The position numbers were made by a program, and so were the translations under genes. This document shows positions 5,656-12,840 of a DNA stretch of 12,840 nucleotides, piece by piece. Under the pieces are notes generated by a model. That model worked only from the letters and a program-made list of their open reading frames with translations. It was not told the origin of the DNA and ran no database searches. Each line of letters starts with the position of its first letter. Position 1 is the first letter of the stretch. Source of the DNA: GWA2-49-15 sp964359085 (GTDB lineage: Bacteria; Bdellovibrionota; Bacteriovoracia; Bacteriovoracales; Bacteriovoracaceae); the NCBI GenBank assembly GCA_964359085.1, contig CAYHRT010000106.1, positions 1-12,840 of the forward strand, given 5' to 3'.

Positions 5656-7613
5656 GATGGTCTAAGTTATTCATTATCATCTGCCTCATAATGGGGATGA
5701 TCAATACCGCTACCCCTCAAGGTGCAGCGCCGGCTTCGGCTTCCTTTGAGCGGCATCTGCGTGGTCTGGTGTTTGATCTAGAAAAAGAAATGACCGCCAG
5801 TCTGGATGAAAAACTGGGTAAAATTCTAGGGCGGAAAAGTTTTTGGTTGACCCTTACACTTTCCGTGGATCGCGTACGCTTACAGCAGGATTTCGCCAGA
5901 ATGACTCGGGAGTATCAGCGCCAAAAAGGGCCAAGCAAGGAAGGAAAATCTCTTTCAGATTTGCCCGGTTTACCCATGGGTAAAAACGGTGCGCCGGTCA
6001 TAAGAGATGAAGGATCGAGAGTGGTGGTCATGGGTGACGGCCCGGAACTGACCCGCGCTTTGGTATTATCCTTTGTGAGTGATGTTTTGGTCGAGGTGGC
6101 CATCGATAAGGACAATGAGAAGAGTGCTCAAACTACATTACGTAAACTAGTGGCCGAGTACTTTAGAGAATTGAATATCCCGGTGTCGCTGAAATTTAAT
6201 CGCAAAAAGATTGCTGCTCTGTTTGAAGTTCCCGAAGAAAGTGCCGAGGGAGCAAAAAAAGATGGTAAGTCCGGTGAGTCATGGTCAAGTGATTTAAAAC
6301 TTGATACGGGAGGTCTGGCACGTGATCTCTCAAATATCGTCCTGCGAGATTTTTTCAATACGGTGGATGGCCGTTATGGAAAAATCGCTCTAATTATGGC
6401 AGGTGTATTTCTGGCGCTGATTTTTGCTATGGTCATGCTGCTGTTGTGGGTGAGTTCAAAGAATTCAAAATCCAGTCGCGCTCAAATGGAAAAATTAGTC
6501 AAGAGTATGAGTGATTCTCTGGCGGGGCTTTCGATGGGCGGCACGGGGGGAAGCTCTGCCAGCGCAGCACAGGCGCTACTCGAAAATGAAAGTGCAAGTG
6601 ATATTACTGAGTCAGAAACAGAATTAATGGTGCAAATTCGTGACGTTCTCATTAAATCACCCCAATTGACCGGCCATCTCCTAAAGTTTTTCTTTCGTGA
6701 ACGCATGTTTGAAAATTGTCTGCTCGTTCTCCAGTGTTTAGGCCCTGAATATTTGGCTTGGCCTAAGAAGGAAATCGCTGAAGATCTATTTTTAGAATTC
6801 ATTGTGGATCTTCGCGAAAAAGGCGGTCTTTACTTTGCTCGTGAGCGTCGCTTGGCATCGTTAAAAGAACTGTATCTCAAAATCTGGCAAGCCTCTTTCA
6901 ATATCGCCAACTTGTTAGTGGAAGAAATTCGTGGCAAAGTCAAAACATTTGGGAATGATGATGCCCTCCAACTTCTCTCTCAATGTAATCTTGAAGAAAC
7001 CTCAAGCATCATCGAGATGCTGCGTCCTGATGTCGTGGCCCATGTTGTAAATGCTGGACGACTCACTCCAGAGACCTTGGGCCGCCTACCGAGTCCTTCC
7101 CTGAATAAGGATATTCTCAAATCCATTCTAGAGAAAGTTGGCAATGTGGGTGGTGCGGATGCCGCTAAAGAATCTTATTTTGAAAAGGTTGCCCAATACT
7201 TGCCTCTCGATTTGCAGAAAAAACTTTTTGCTTCAGCAGGAATGCCCTCTGGTTTGCACTTAGAGGATCTGGCGCGCGATTTTAATGCGGCATTTACTCA
7301 AGAAGTTGCCTCTCTTTCGCTCGATGATTTGGCCCAGCTCCTGGCCATCGTTACCGATGAGTTGAAGGACGGTATTATTAAGGGACTGCCGGAAATTAAG
7401 GCCCGACGTATGGAACAGCGAAAGTTGGAGGCCTCACCTCGCGGTATTGAAATCAAAGTCACTTTGGAGCGCAAATTAAAACAGCTCCACGCTCCCGAAA
7501 AGTGGAGCGAATATCATCGCTATCTTAAGATGCGCTTGGAAGATCGTAAAAAGGCCCAGCGTTTTGAAGCTGGCCGTGTAGATAAAGCAGAAAAACTAAA
7601 GAAGACGGCCTGA
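5652..7613 (+). CDS. FliF-tail/FliG-like membrane protein encoded with motAB
   Basis: Not a family I can name outright. Seen: 653 residues. A signal peptide or TM (6-22) is followed by a periplasmic region (about 30-240), then a strong TM (244-267) and a long cytoplasmic part. Residues 41-80 (LEKEMTASLDEKLGKILG then alternating beta-like SFWLTLTLSVDRV) resemble the FliF segment reading LExxIxxxLxPxxGxxxVxVxVxxxxD. Residues 142-152 (VSDVLVEVAID) resemble the FliF stretch before its last membrane helix. After the TM come a low-complexity linker (270-325) and helical repeats. Near 545-610 the pattern SLSLDDLAQLL...LKDGIIKGLPEIKARRMEQ...SPRGIEI resembles the FliG C-terminal domain (ddxxLqxLL, lxxxxLxxmxxRaxxxlxxd, gPv). 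A basic coiled tail ends the protein. Inference: a fused ring-plus-switch partner for this MotAB stator. ATGA coupling to motB supports joint function. Alternative: a membrane scaffold only loosely related to FliF/FliG. Confidence 0.5.
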   Translation: MRWSKLFIIICLIMGMINTATPQGAAPASASFERHLRGLVFDLEKEMTASLDEKLGKILGRKSFWLTLTLSVDRVRLQQDFARMTREYQRQKGPSKEGKSLSDLPGLPMGKNGAPVIRDEGSRVVVMGDGPELTRALVLSFVSDVLVEVAIDKDNEKSAQTTLRKLVAEYFRELNIPVSLKFNRKKIAALFEVPEESAEGAKKDGKSGESWSSDLKLDTGGLARDLSNIVLRDFFNTVDGRYGKIALIMAGVFLALIFAMVMLLLWVSSKNSKSSRAQMEKLVKSMSDSLAGLSMGGTGGSSASAAQALLENESASDITESETELMVQIRDVLIKSPQLTGHLLKFFFRERMFENCLLVLQCLGPEYLAWPKKEIAEDLFLEFIVDLREKGGLYFARERRLASLKELYLKIWQASFNIANLLVEEIRGKVKTFGNDDALQLLSQCNLEETSSIIEMLRPDVVAHVVNAGRLTPETLGRLPSPSLNKDILKSILEKVGNVGGADAAKESYFEKVAQYLPLDLQKKLFASAGMPSGLHLEDLARDFNAAFTQEVASLSLDDLAQLLAIVTDELKDGIIKGLPEIKARRMEQRKLEASPRGIEIKVTLERKLKQLHAPEKWSEYHRYLKMRLEDRKKAQRFEAGRVDKAEKLKKTA

Positions 7614-8216
7614 GGGTGCCGACTTGATATAAGACAGAATAGCTTTCACAAGAAGACTAATGTGGAGTTTGAGGTTCTGCGACGAGAAGTGGGTCGAAGC
7701 ATGATTGCGTGCAATCACACTTGAAGTCATGATTCCCAAATGAACAACCTGGGCGAAAATGGCCTGCATGGCCCACTGACAGGCGTCTTCAGTGATTTTT
7801 TCACCTACTTCGTCTCGAATGATCTGTAAAAGATACTGTCCACCGGGTGGGCCAGAGGCCAGGGGCGTGGGAATTTGAATATCTTCGTTTAATAATATTT
7901 TAAAACTATTCATGGCCTGGTGAGAGTTGGATTTCAGGAGTTCAAACATTCTAGTAGCAAAGAGATTAGAATCAGCACCGCAACCAAGAGCGATTTCTTT
8001 CATTCGTGCATCGAGCCAGTGCCAGTTATCCTGCACCACCTGAGAGTACAGGTTTTGCTTATTTTCAAAATGATAGTTGATCAAGGCCACATTGACCTGG
8101 GCGAGCTTTGCAATTTCGCGAATAGTTGTTGCCTTATACCCTTTTTCCGCAAAAAGTTTTACTGACGCCCTAATGATTTTTTCGCGAGTATCATGTTTCA
8201 TTAAGGGCCGACTCAT
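7596..8216 (-). CDS. TetR-family repressor of the efflux operon
   Basis: Role: DNA-binding, probably ligand-released repressor of the operon it belongs to. Seen: 206 residues. The TetR_N domain spans about 10-60 (REKIIRASVKLFAEKGYKATTIREIA...VALINYHFENKQNLY), with a near-consensus helix-turn-helix. It is followed by an all-helical ligand/dimer domain without a recognisable subfamily signature. Start: ATG 8214-8216, inside the end of the RND gene (26-bp overlap), preceded by GGGGA about six bases upstream. A later ATG (8199-8201) is possible but lacks a comparable ribosome site. It is the last gene of the tolC-RND-tetR operon, so it is autoregulated if it binds the palindrome before tolC. Its 3' end overlaps the convergent motor operon by 18 bp. 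Confidence 0.88.
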   Translation of the reverse strand: MSRPLMKHDTREKIIRASVKLFAEKGYKATTIREIAKLAQVNVALINYHFENKQNLYSQVVQDNWHWLDARMKEIALGCGADSNLFATRMFELLKSNSHQAMNSFKILLNEDIQIPTPLASGPPGGQYLLQIIRDEVGEKITEDACQWAMQAIFAQVVHLGIMTSSVIARNHASTHFSSQNLKLHISLLVKAILSYIKSAPSGRLL

Positions 8217-11200
8217 TGGCTTCCCCTTTTTTAAATAATCCAGACAACTTTATTTTGGCATCTTCAAGAATGGCATAGAATGCCGGAATCCAAATTAAGG
8301 TAAGAAAGGTTCCGCTGGTCAGACCCCAACCCATGGCCAATGTCATAGGAATGAGCATGGCATCCTTGCCTCCGATTCCATAGGCGGTGGGAATGAGACC
8401 ACAAATGGTCGTGAGGGAGGACGCAAGTACAGGGCGCAGCCGCAGACCGGAAGCCGTTATTAAAACTTTACGCAAATTGCTTTCTCCACTATCGCGTAAT
8501 TCTTGAATAAAACTCATAAGGACAATCCCCGAATTAACGATGACCCCACCCAATCCAATCATACCAATCAAGGCCAAGAAACTGGTGGGACGCTGGTGAA
8601 GAGCAAATGAGATAGAAAACCCAATAAGCCCTAGCGGAATGGTGGTCATAATCACAAAAGGATAAATGAAACTGCGGAAGATCAAGACCAGCAAAGCAAA
8701 AATACCAATGAGACTCAAGATGAGAGCATCATAGAGACTGGTCATAGACTCTTTGGTACTTTCGGCCGATCCACCGAAAACCATATTGACACCGGGAAAT
8801 ATCGATTGCTTCGAATGAAAAGATTTGAGCAGTATTTTATTGGCCTCCATGGCCATAATCTTGCTCTCATCAACAACTCCGAGCAGGGTTTTGGCCCGTT
8901 TATAGTTAAAGCGCTTGATATAGGTATCACCTGACCTTTGTTCAAACTTGGCCACCTCGCTTAAGGGAATTAAGTTTTGATGTGGATCAAGAATTTCAAT
9001 TTTTGCAAGGTCATCGAGTGTTCGGCGATTATCCTCTTGGAGGCGTAACACCAACTCGACATCCTTGTTGTTTAAGGTAACGGTTGAAAGATTTTTACCA
9101 GACACTGAGGTTCGCACAGTCTGCCCAATTTGATTGATGTTGAGGCCTAATCTATCTGATTTGTCATAATTTAAATGGATAAAAACTTCGTCATCGCCTC
9201 GCACATCGTCAGTTTTTAAATCAAGAATGCCGGGAATCTTTTTAAGATCGGCCGAGATGGCCGCAATCATCTGATCGACTTCTCCCTCGGTATTTGCGCG
9301 AAAGGTGGCTTCGATATCATTACCCACGGGAGGCCCATGGATAATGGCCTCAAAAGTTAGCTCTTGAAATTCGGGCATCACAATTTTTCTAAGGATAGTG
9401 AGTATTTGGGTATGAGGGATGTCATTTTGTGTTTCCTCATTTACGTACACAATAATCATCCCAACATTATTGCCATCTTTGGCCTTGGGATCAGTGGCCA
9501 TCATCTGGGCCACTCCGGCGCGTGTGACAATACGATCAAACTTTCCCCGGAGTGCTTCTTGAATTTTGAAGGATAAAATCTTTTCCAGACGATCGGTTTC
9601 ACTGAGACGAGTTCCAGTTGGTGTGTCAAATCGTGCCACGTAAATTTCAGTTTGCTCAGCAGGAAAGAGTACAAATTTATTCACTTTAACTATTAAAAAA
9701 AGAGAAAAAATAATAAGTAAACTACAAAGAAGAGAAACTCGGTAGCGATGATCGATGGTCCAAGCCACGAGATTTTCAAAGTGCAGGCGATATTTTGTGA
9801 ACCAATCCTCCGCACTGGTCTTAAACTTCATCTTACGGCCAATGAGAACCAAGCGTGGAGGAAGAAGCCAGAAACTTTCCACCAAACTAATAATCAGCGA
9901 TAAGCTGACGATAATGGGAATGAACTTGATAAATTGCCCCATGATTCCCTTGGTTACCAGCATAGGCAAAAAAGCTGCAATGGTGGTGAGGGCCGTCCCC
10001 GTAATAGGAATCCACAGATGTTGAACAGAATCGAGAGCGGCATTTTCGGCACTCGCTCCCTCCGATCTGAGACGAGTGAAATTATCGCTAATAACAATAG
10101 CGTTATCCACCAACATGCCGATCGCAATAACCAAACCTAAGACGGTAATGGAGTTAAAATTCATTCCAAAGAGAGGCATCATTCCGAAGGTGGCCATGAC
10201 CGCCAGTGGGAGCGAAAGACTACTCATGAGACCAATTTTTCCTGGTAAAAATATGAGTAGGAATAAGAGGACAAGTATCATCCCCTGGAGTGCATTGGAA
10301 TTTAAGACATCAAGTTTGCGCTGCACTTTTATGGATTCATTGTTGTAGACATGAAAAAGCAATTTATCATATTGCTTTTTATAGCGCTCTAAAACTGGGG
10401 CAACCCCATTGACTAGCTTAATCGTGTCGGCACCACCTTTTTTAGTGACAATCACGAACGTCGCTTCTTCACCATTAAGACGTCCCAAGACACGTTTTTC
10501 CTCTTCCGAATCTAGCACCTGGGCGACATCTTTCACTAAAACTCGCTGTCCTTGAAAGTTAGAGCGAATAGGAATATTGGCAATGTCAGATGAAGACTGA
10601 ACTTTCCCTTCCATGCGCAGTAAAAACTGATTTTTTTCTTGGCGAAGAGGGCCGCCTGGAACATTGACGTTTCGTGCCTGGATAGTTGACATTACTTCAT
10701 TGATGCCAATGTGATAGCGGCGCAATTTATTCATGTCGACAAAAATCTGAAATGCTCGTTCACTATATCCGGCCAGGCGTACATCTTTAACTAAAAGATT
10801 ATCTTCTAAATCCTCTTTGAGCGCATTGGCGACAAAATCGCGCTTTCTGTCTGTGTTGTCGCCCGAAATAGCTATTTCATAAACAGGGAACTCTTCTGAT
10901 TTAACCTCTTGGAATTTTGGTTGTTCTCGTAAGTCATTCGGGAGATCACTCACGCGGTCAACCGCTCTTTGTAAGTCAGACATAACTTTGACGACATCAA
11001 TATTATCTATATCGGCCCGAACAAAAATGCTCGAAAGACCGGGTTGAGAAATTGAGCGCACATCGCGCAGACCAGAGACACCACGAATTTCATCTTCAAT
11101 AGGTCTTGTTATCTTGGTTTCGATCTCTTTAGCCGAGGCACCATCGTAGCTGGTGGTTATAGTGGCCATCGCGAAGTTTACTGATGGAAAAGATTCAGAG

Positions 11201-11301
11201 TTCATTCGTCGCAAACCTAAGATTCCAAAAATGATGAGAAATGCTGTAACGACGAAGGTGAATTTGCCGTTTTTAATAAAGAAGTTGGTCATCGTTCTCA
11301 T
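8191..11301 (-). CDS. RND (AcrB/HAE1-like) efflux transporter
   Basis: Role: inner-membrane, proton-driven trimeric pump that exports drugs or other amphiphiles through a TolC channel. Seen: 1036 residues, full length for AcrB-type proteins. TM1 is at about 14-30, followed by FPSVNFAMATITTSYDGAS and the ITRPIEDEIRGVSG porter start. A TM2-6 block begins near 340. The TM4 relay motif is GMLVDNAIVI (396-405), with D399 and N400 in place of the usual double Asp. A second porter half and TM7-12 follow; the TM10 motif GGVIVNSGIVLMSF has N923 where AcrB has Lys. The VDN/N combination recurs in one HAE1-like branch, so the pump is probably functional. ATG 11299-11301 overlaps the tolC stop (ATGA). 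The periplasmic adaptor gene that usually precedes such pumps is missing here. Substrate cannot be told from sequence. Confidence 0.93.
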   Translation of the reverse strand: MRTMTNFFIKNGKFTFVVTAFLIIFGILGLRRMNSESFPSVNFAMATITTSYDGASAKEIETKITRPIEDEIRGVSGLRDVRSISQPGLSSIFVRADIDNIDVVKVMSDLQRAVDRVSDLPNDLREQPKFQEVKSEEFPVYEIAISGDNTDRKRDFVANALKEDLEDNLLVKDVRLAGYSERAFQIFVDMNKLRRYHIGINEVMSTIQARNVNVPGGPLRQEKNQFLLRMEGKVQSSSDIANIPIRSNFQGQRVLVKDVAQVLDSEEEKRVLGRLNGEEATFVIVTKKGGADTIKLVNGVAPVLERYKKQYDKLLFHVYNNESIKVQRKLDVLNSNALQGMILVLLFLLIFLPGKIGLMSSLSLPLAVMATFGMMPLFGMNFNSITVLGLVIAIGMLVDNAIVISDNFTRLRSEGASAENAALDSVQHLWIPITGTALTTIAAFLPMLVTKGIMGQFIKFIPIIVSLSLIISLVESFWLLPPRLVLIGRKMKFKTSAEDWFTKYRLHFENLVAWTIDHRYRVSLLCSLLIIFSLFLIVKVNKFVLFPAEQTEIYVARFDTPTGTRLSETDRLEKILSFKIQEALRGKFDRIVTRAGVAQMMATDPKAKDGNNVGMIIVYVNEETQNDIPHTQILTILRKIVMPEFQELTFEAIIHGPPVGNDIEATFRANTEGEVDQMIAAISADLKKIPGILDLKTDDVRGDDEVFIHLNYDKSDRLGLNINQIGQTVRTSVSGKNLSTVTLNNKDVELVLRLQEDNRRTLDDLAKIEILDPHQNLIPLSEVAKFEQRSGDTYIKRFNYKRAKTLLGVVDESKIMAMEANKILLKSFHSKQSIFPGVNMVFGGSAESTKESMTSLYDALILSLIGIFALLVLIFRSFIYPFVIMTTIPLGLIGFSISFALHQRPTSFLALIGMIGLGGVIVNSGIVLMSFIQELRDSGESNLRKVLITASGLRLRPVLASSLTTICGLIPTAYGIGGKDAMLIPMTLAMGWGLTSGTFLTLIWIPAFYAILEDAKIKLSGLFKKGEANESALNET

Positions 11302-12758
11302 AAAGTTTTCCCAAGTTTGGTCTGATTGAGAGCGCAGGGAGTCTCGGTAAAAATTGAAAGATAATCCAGCACCGTATGAATCACCGTCAGCTTAGTCGAG
11401 ATCTGGTCAAGTTCATTAGCGAAAAAAGTATCTTGTTCAGTGATGAGTTCGTTTAATGAGAGGCGTGCCTGTTGATATTTACGTTTGGTAATTTTTAGAG
11501 AATGCTCTAAATTCATAGCATTCTTTTTTTGTAACAAAATAACATTCTGAAGATAGGTTACAGATAAGGCCACTTGGGTATGATAGGCCTTCATCCTACT
11601 TAGATAATTTTCCGATTGGGCCACAAAACGCCGTGTTTCAATTTCTTCCATCATTTCCTGGGTGGTTGATTTAACACGGTCAAGAGGGATGGCAAGATTT
11701 ATCCCGGCACCCCAGGCCATCTGAGAGGTAGAAGCAAAATTTTCGCGTGAGGCAGAATAGGAATAATCTTTGCCAAGTTTATTGACTTCCGCCTCCAATT
11801 TAAGATCCCAATCTGCATGCCTATGTCGTTGGGCCAATTTTTCCTCATAACTGGCCCGCAGTTGTTGAACCGCTTCATCATAAAAAGTATTGGCGAGAGG
11901 AGTTTCGTGCTGGCCTTGAATATATTGCGTGCAGCTTAAAACCTGCATCAGTGTCTTGTCGATGTCATAGGCTTCTAAACCAAAGGCCTGCATGTTGGCA
12001 AGGCCTGGAAGAATCTGCATCAATTCCATGATAATTTTTTCTCGCTGATATTCGAGAGTCGTCAATTTACCTTCTCGCGAAGCCACCAATGCTTCATATC
12101 GGGCCACTTCTCCCGAATCGGCCACCGAATCATTAAAACGTTTTTTGGCCTCAAGGCTCAATTTAATTGCTGACTGAAATAAGGTCTTGGTTATTTTGAT
12201 GGCCTCTTCATTCGCCACCACGCTCCAATACATTTTGCGAATACCATTGATGAAGGCCTGAGTGTTAATACTTTTTAATTTCTGCTGATACTCAACATTA
12301 AATTCATTTTCTCGCAGTAGAGACTTGGAATTTTTTCCCAGTAGATTTTTATTCAAGTCAATAACCAGACCAGCACCAACGCTTGTCGTGGTAGCATCCC
12401 GAAGCAAAGAATTGGTGAATTGATTAGCTTGGGCCTTCAGGGATAAGGCCATACCTTGCTGGGTTGGGACTGCAACCTGGACCTTGGCGGTTTGAGATTC
12501 TTGAGTGACAGGTATGAACGCGGAAAAACTGATTTCGTTGCTTTTCGATTGCTGAACTCCTAGCTGCAGCGCGGGTGAAAAGTTTTCATTAGTCTGAGAT
12601 TGCCCAAGGCGAGCACTAAGGAGCGCCAACTCAATATCTTGCAGGTTGGGTGGATTCGATTGCATGGCCTCATGGATGAGCTGTGATTCCGACAAGAGAA
12701 TTCGTTCACTGGCCCCCGCAAGATTGCTCATAAGGATAAAGAACAAAAGTAATTTCAT
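11298..12758 (-). CDS. TolC-family outer-membrane efflux protein
   Basis: Role: trimeric outer-membrane beta-barrel and periplasmic alpha-barrel channel that serves as exit duct for the RND pump encoded next to it. Seen: 486 residues. The signal peptide is hydrophobic (MKLLLFFILMSNLAGASE, cleavage near 15-17) with no lipobox. Two OEP halves have long amphipathic helices (about 35-55 and 165-250; 290-325 and 370-455). The segments GVQQSK and VGAGLVIDLN in the first half, and WGAGINLAIPLD in the second, look like barrel strands that precede the helices. Length is normal for the family. Start ATG 12756-12758 with GAGGG seven bases upstream. It is first in the operon, and its stop overlaps the RND start. 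The probable TetR operator lies 14 bases upstream of the ATG. Confidence 0.88.
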   Translation of the reverse strand: MKLLLFFILMSNLAGASERILLSESQLIHEAMQSNPPNLQDIELALLSARLGQSQTNENFSPALQLGVQQSKSNEISFSAFIPVTQESQTAKVQVAVPTQQGMALSLKAQANQFTNSLLRDATTTSVGAGLVIDLNKNLLGKNSKSLLRENEFNVEYQQKLKSINTQAFINGIRKMYWSVVANEEAIKITKTLFQSAIKLSLEAKKRFNDSVADSGEVARYEALVASREGKLTTLEYQREKIIMELMQILPGLANMQAFGLEAYDIDKTLMQVLSCTQYIQGQHETPLANTFYDEAVQQLRASYEEKLAQRHRHADWDLKLEAEVNKLGKDYSYSASRENFASTSQMAWGAGINLAIPLDRVKSTTQEMMEEIETRRFVAQSENYLSRMKAYHTQVALSVTYLQNVILLQKKNAMNLEHSLKITKRKYQQARLSLNELITEQDTFFANELDQISTKLTVIHTVLDYLSIFTETPCALNQTKLGKTL

Positions 12759-12772
12759 GGAGTTACCCTCAT

Positions 12773-12792
12773 ATTTAAACAGGTGTTTAAAT
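12773..12792 (-). promoter_or_regulatory. 20-bp perfect palindrome, probable TetR operator
   Basis: ATTTAAACAGGTGTTTAAAT has perfect 9-bp arms around a GG centre. It lies just before tolC, the first gene of an operon that ends in tetR, which is the usual place and size for a TetR-family operator. A minus-strand TATTTA (12793-12788) overlapping the palindrome could be the -10; no convincing -35 is seen. Confidence 0.65.
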
Positions 12793-12840
12793 AGTTGTTT
12801 TAAAGCCGTGATGAATTCTAGTAATACTGCTAAGCAAAAA

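Noticed and set aside
1..12840. CRISPR arrays, tRNA or rRNA genes
   Set aside because: No regularly spaced short repeats and no segment recognisable as a tRNA or rRNA were seen on either strand.

Overview
The window looks like a chromosome segment from a Gram-negative bacterium. It has moderate-to-low GC and carries an outer-membrane TolC-type channel, an RND pump and a MotA/MotB stator pair. The style (DUF4143-type AAA ATPases, a stator operon outside a flagellar cluster, tightly overlapping operons) would fit Bdellovibrionota/Bacteriovoracales. That placement is an impression from the protein families and is not proven by any marker gene here.

Region 1 (1-3860) is a scrambled accessory patch. 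A 5'-truncated DUF4143 AAA ATPase (+, to 1105) and an apparently intact relative (-, 2653-3858) point tail to tail, but about 1.55 kb of other DNA separates them. That DNA is bounded by a roughly 348-bp direct repeat (857-1204 and 2408-2755), which carries the 3' ends of both ATPase genes. Recombination between the repeats would restore a simple convergent ATPase pair. Between the repeats, all on the minus strand, lie an N-terminal PIN-like fragment, an intact NYN/LabA-type putative nuclease gene (1363-1968) with a good promoter and a structured, terminator-bearing leader, and the 3' tail of a fibronectin-III-like protein with its terminator. The intact ATPase has a promoter whose -35 box sits between two identical palindromes spaced 22 bp apart, and its transcript is probably leaderless.

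Region 2 (4099-7613, +) is a three-gene operon: motA, motB and a 653-residue two-membrane-segment protein. In the third protein the periplasmic part resembles the end of FliF and the cytoplasmic C-terminus resembles FliG. MotB and this protein are translationally coupled (ATGA). I read this as a stator encoded with its own small ring/rotor-like partner. It is the most interesting candidate system in the window.

Region 3 (7596-12840, -) is an efflux operon transcribed tolC, RND transporter, tetR. All genes overlap, there is no periplasmic adaptor gene within it, and a perfect 20-bp palindrome lies in front of tolC as the likely TetR operator. Its last gene overlaps the end of the motor operon by 18 bp, tail to tail, with no room for a conventional terminator between them.
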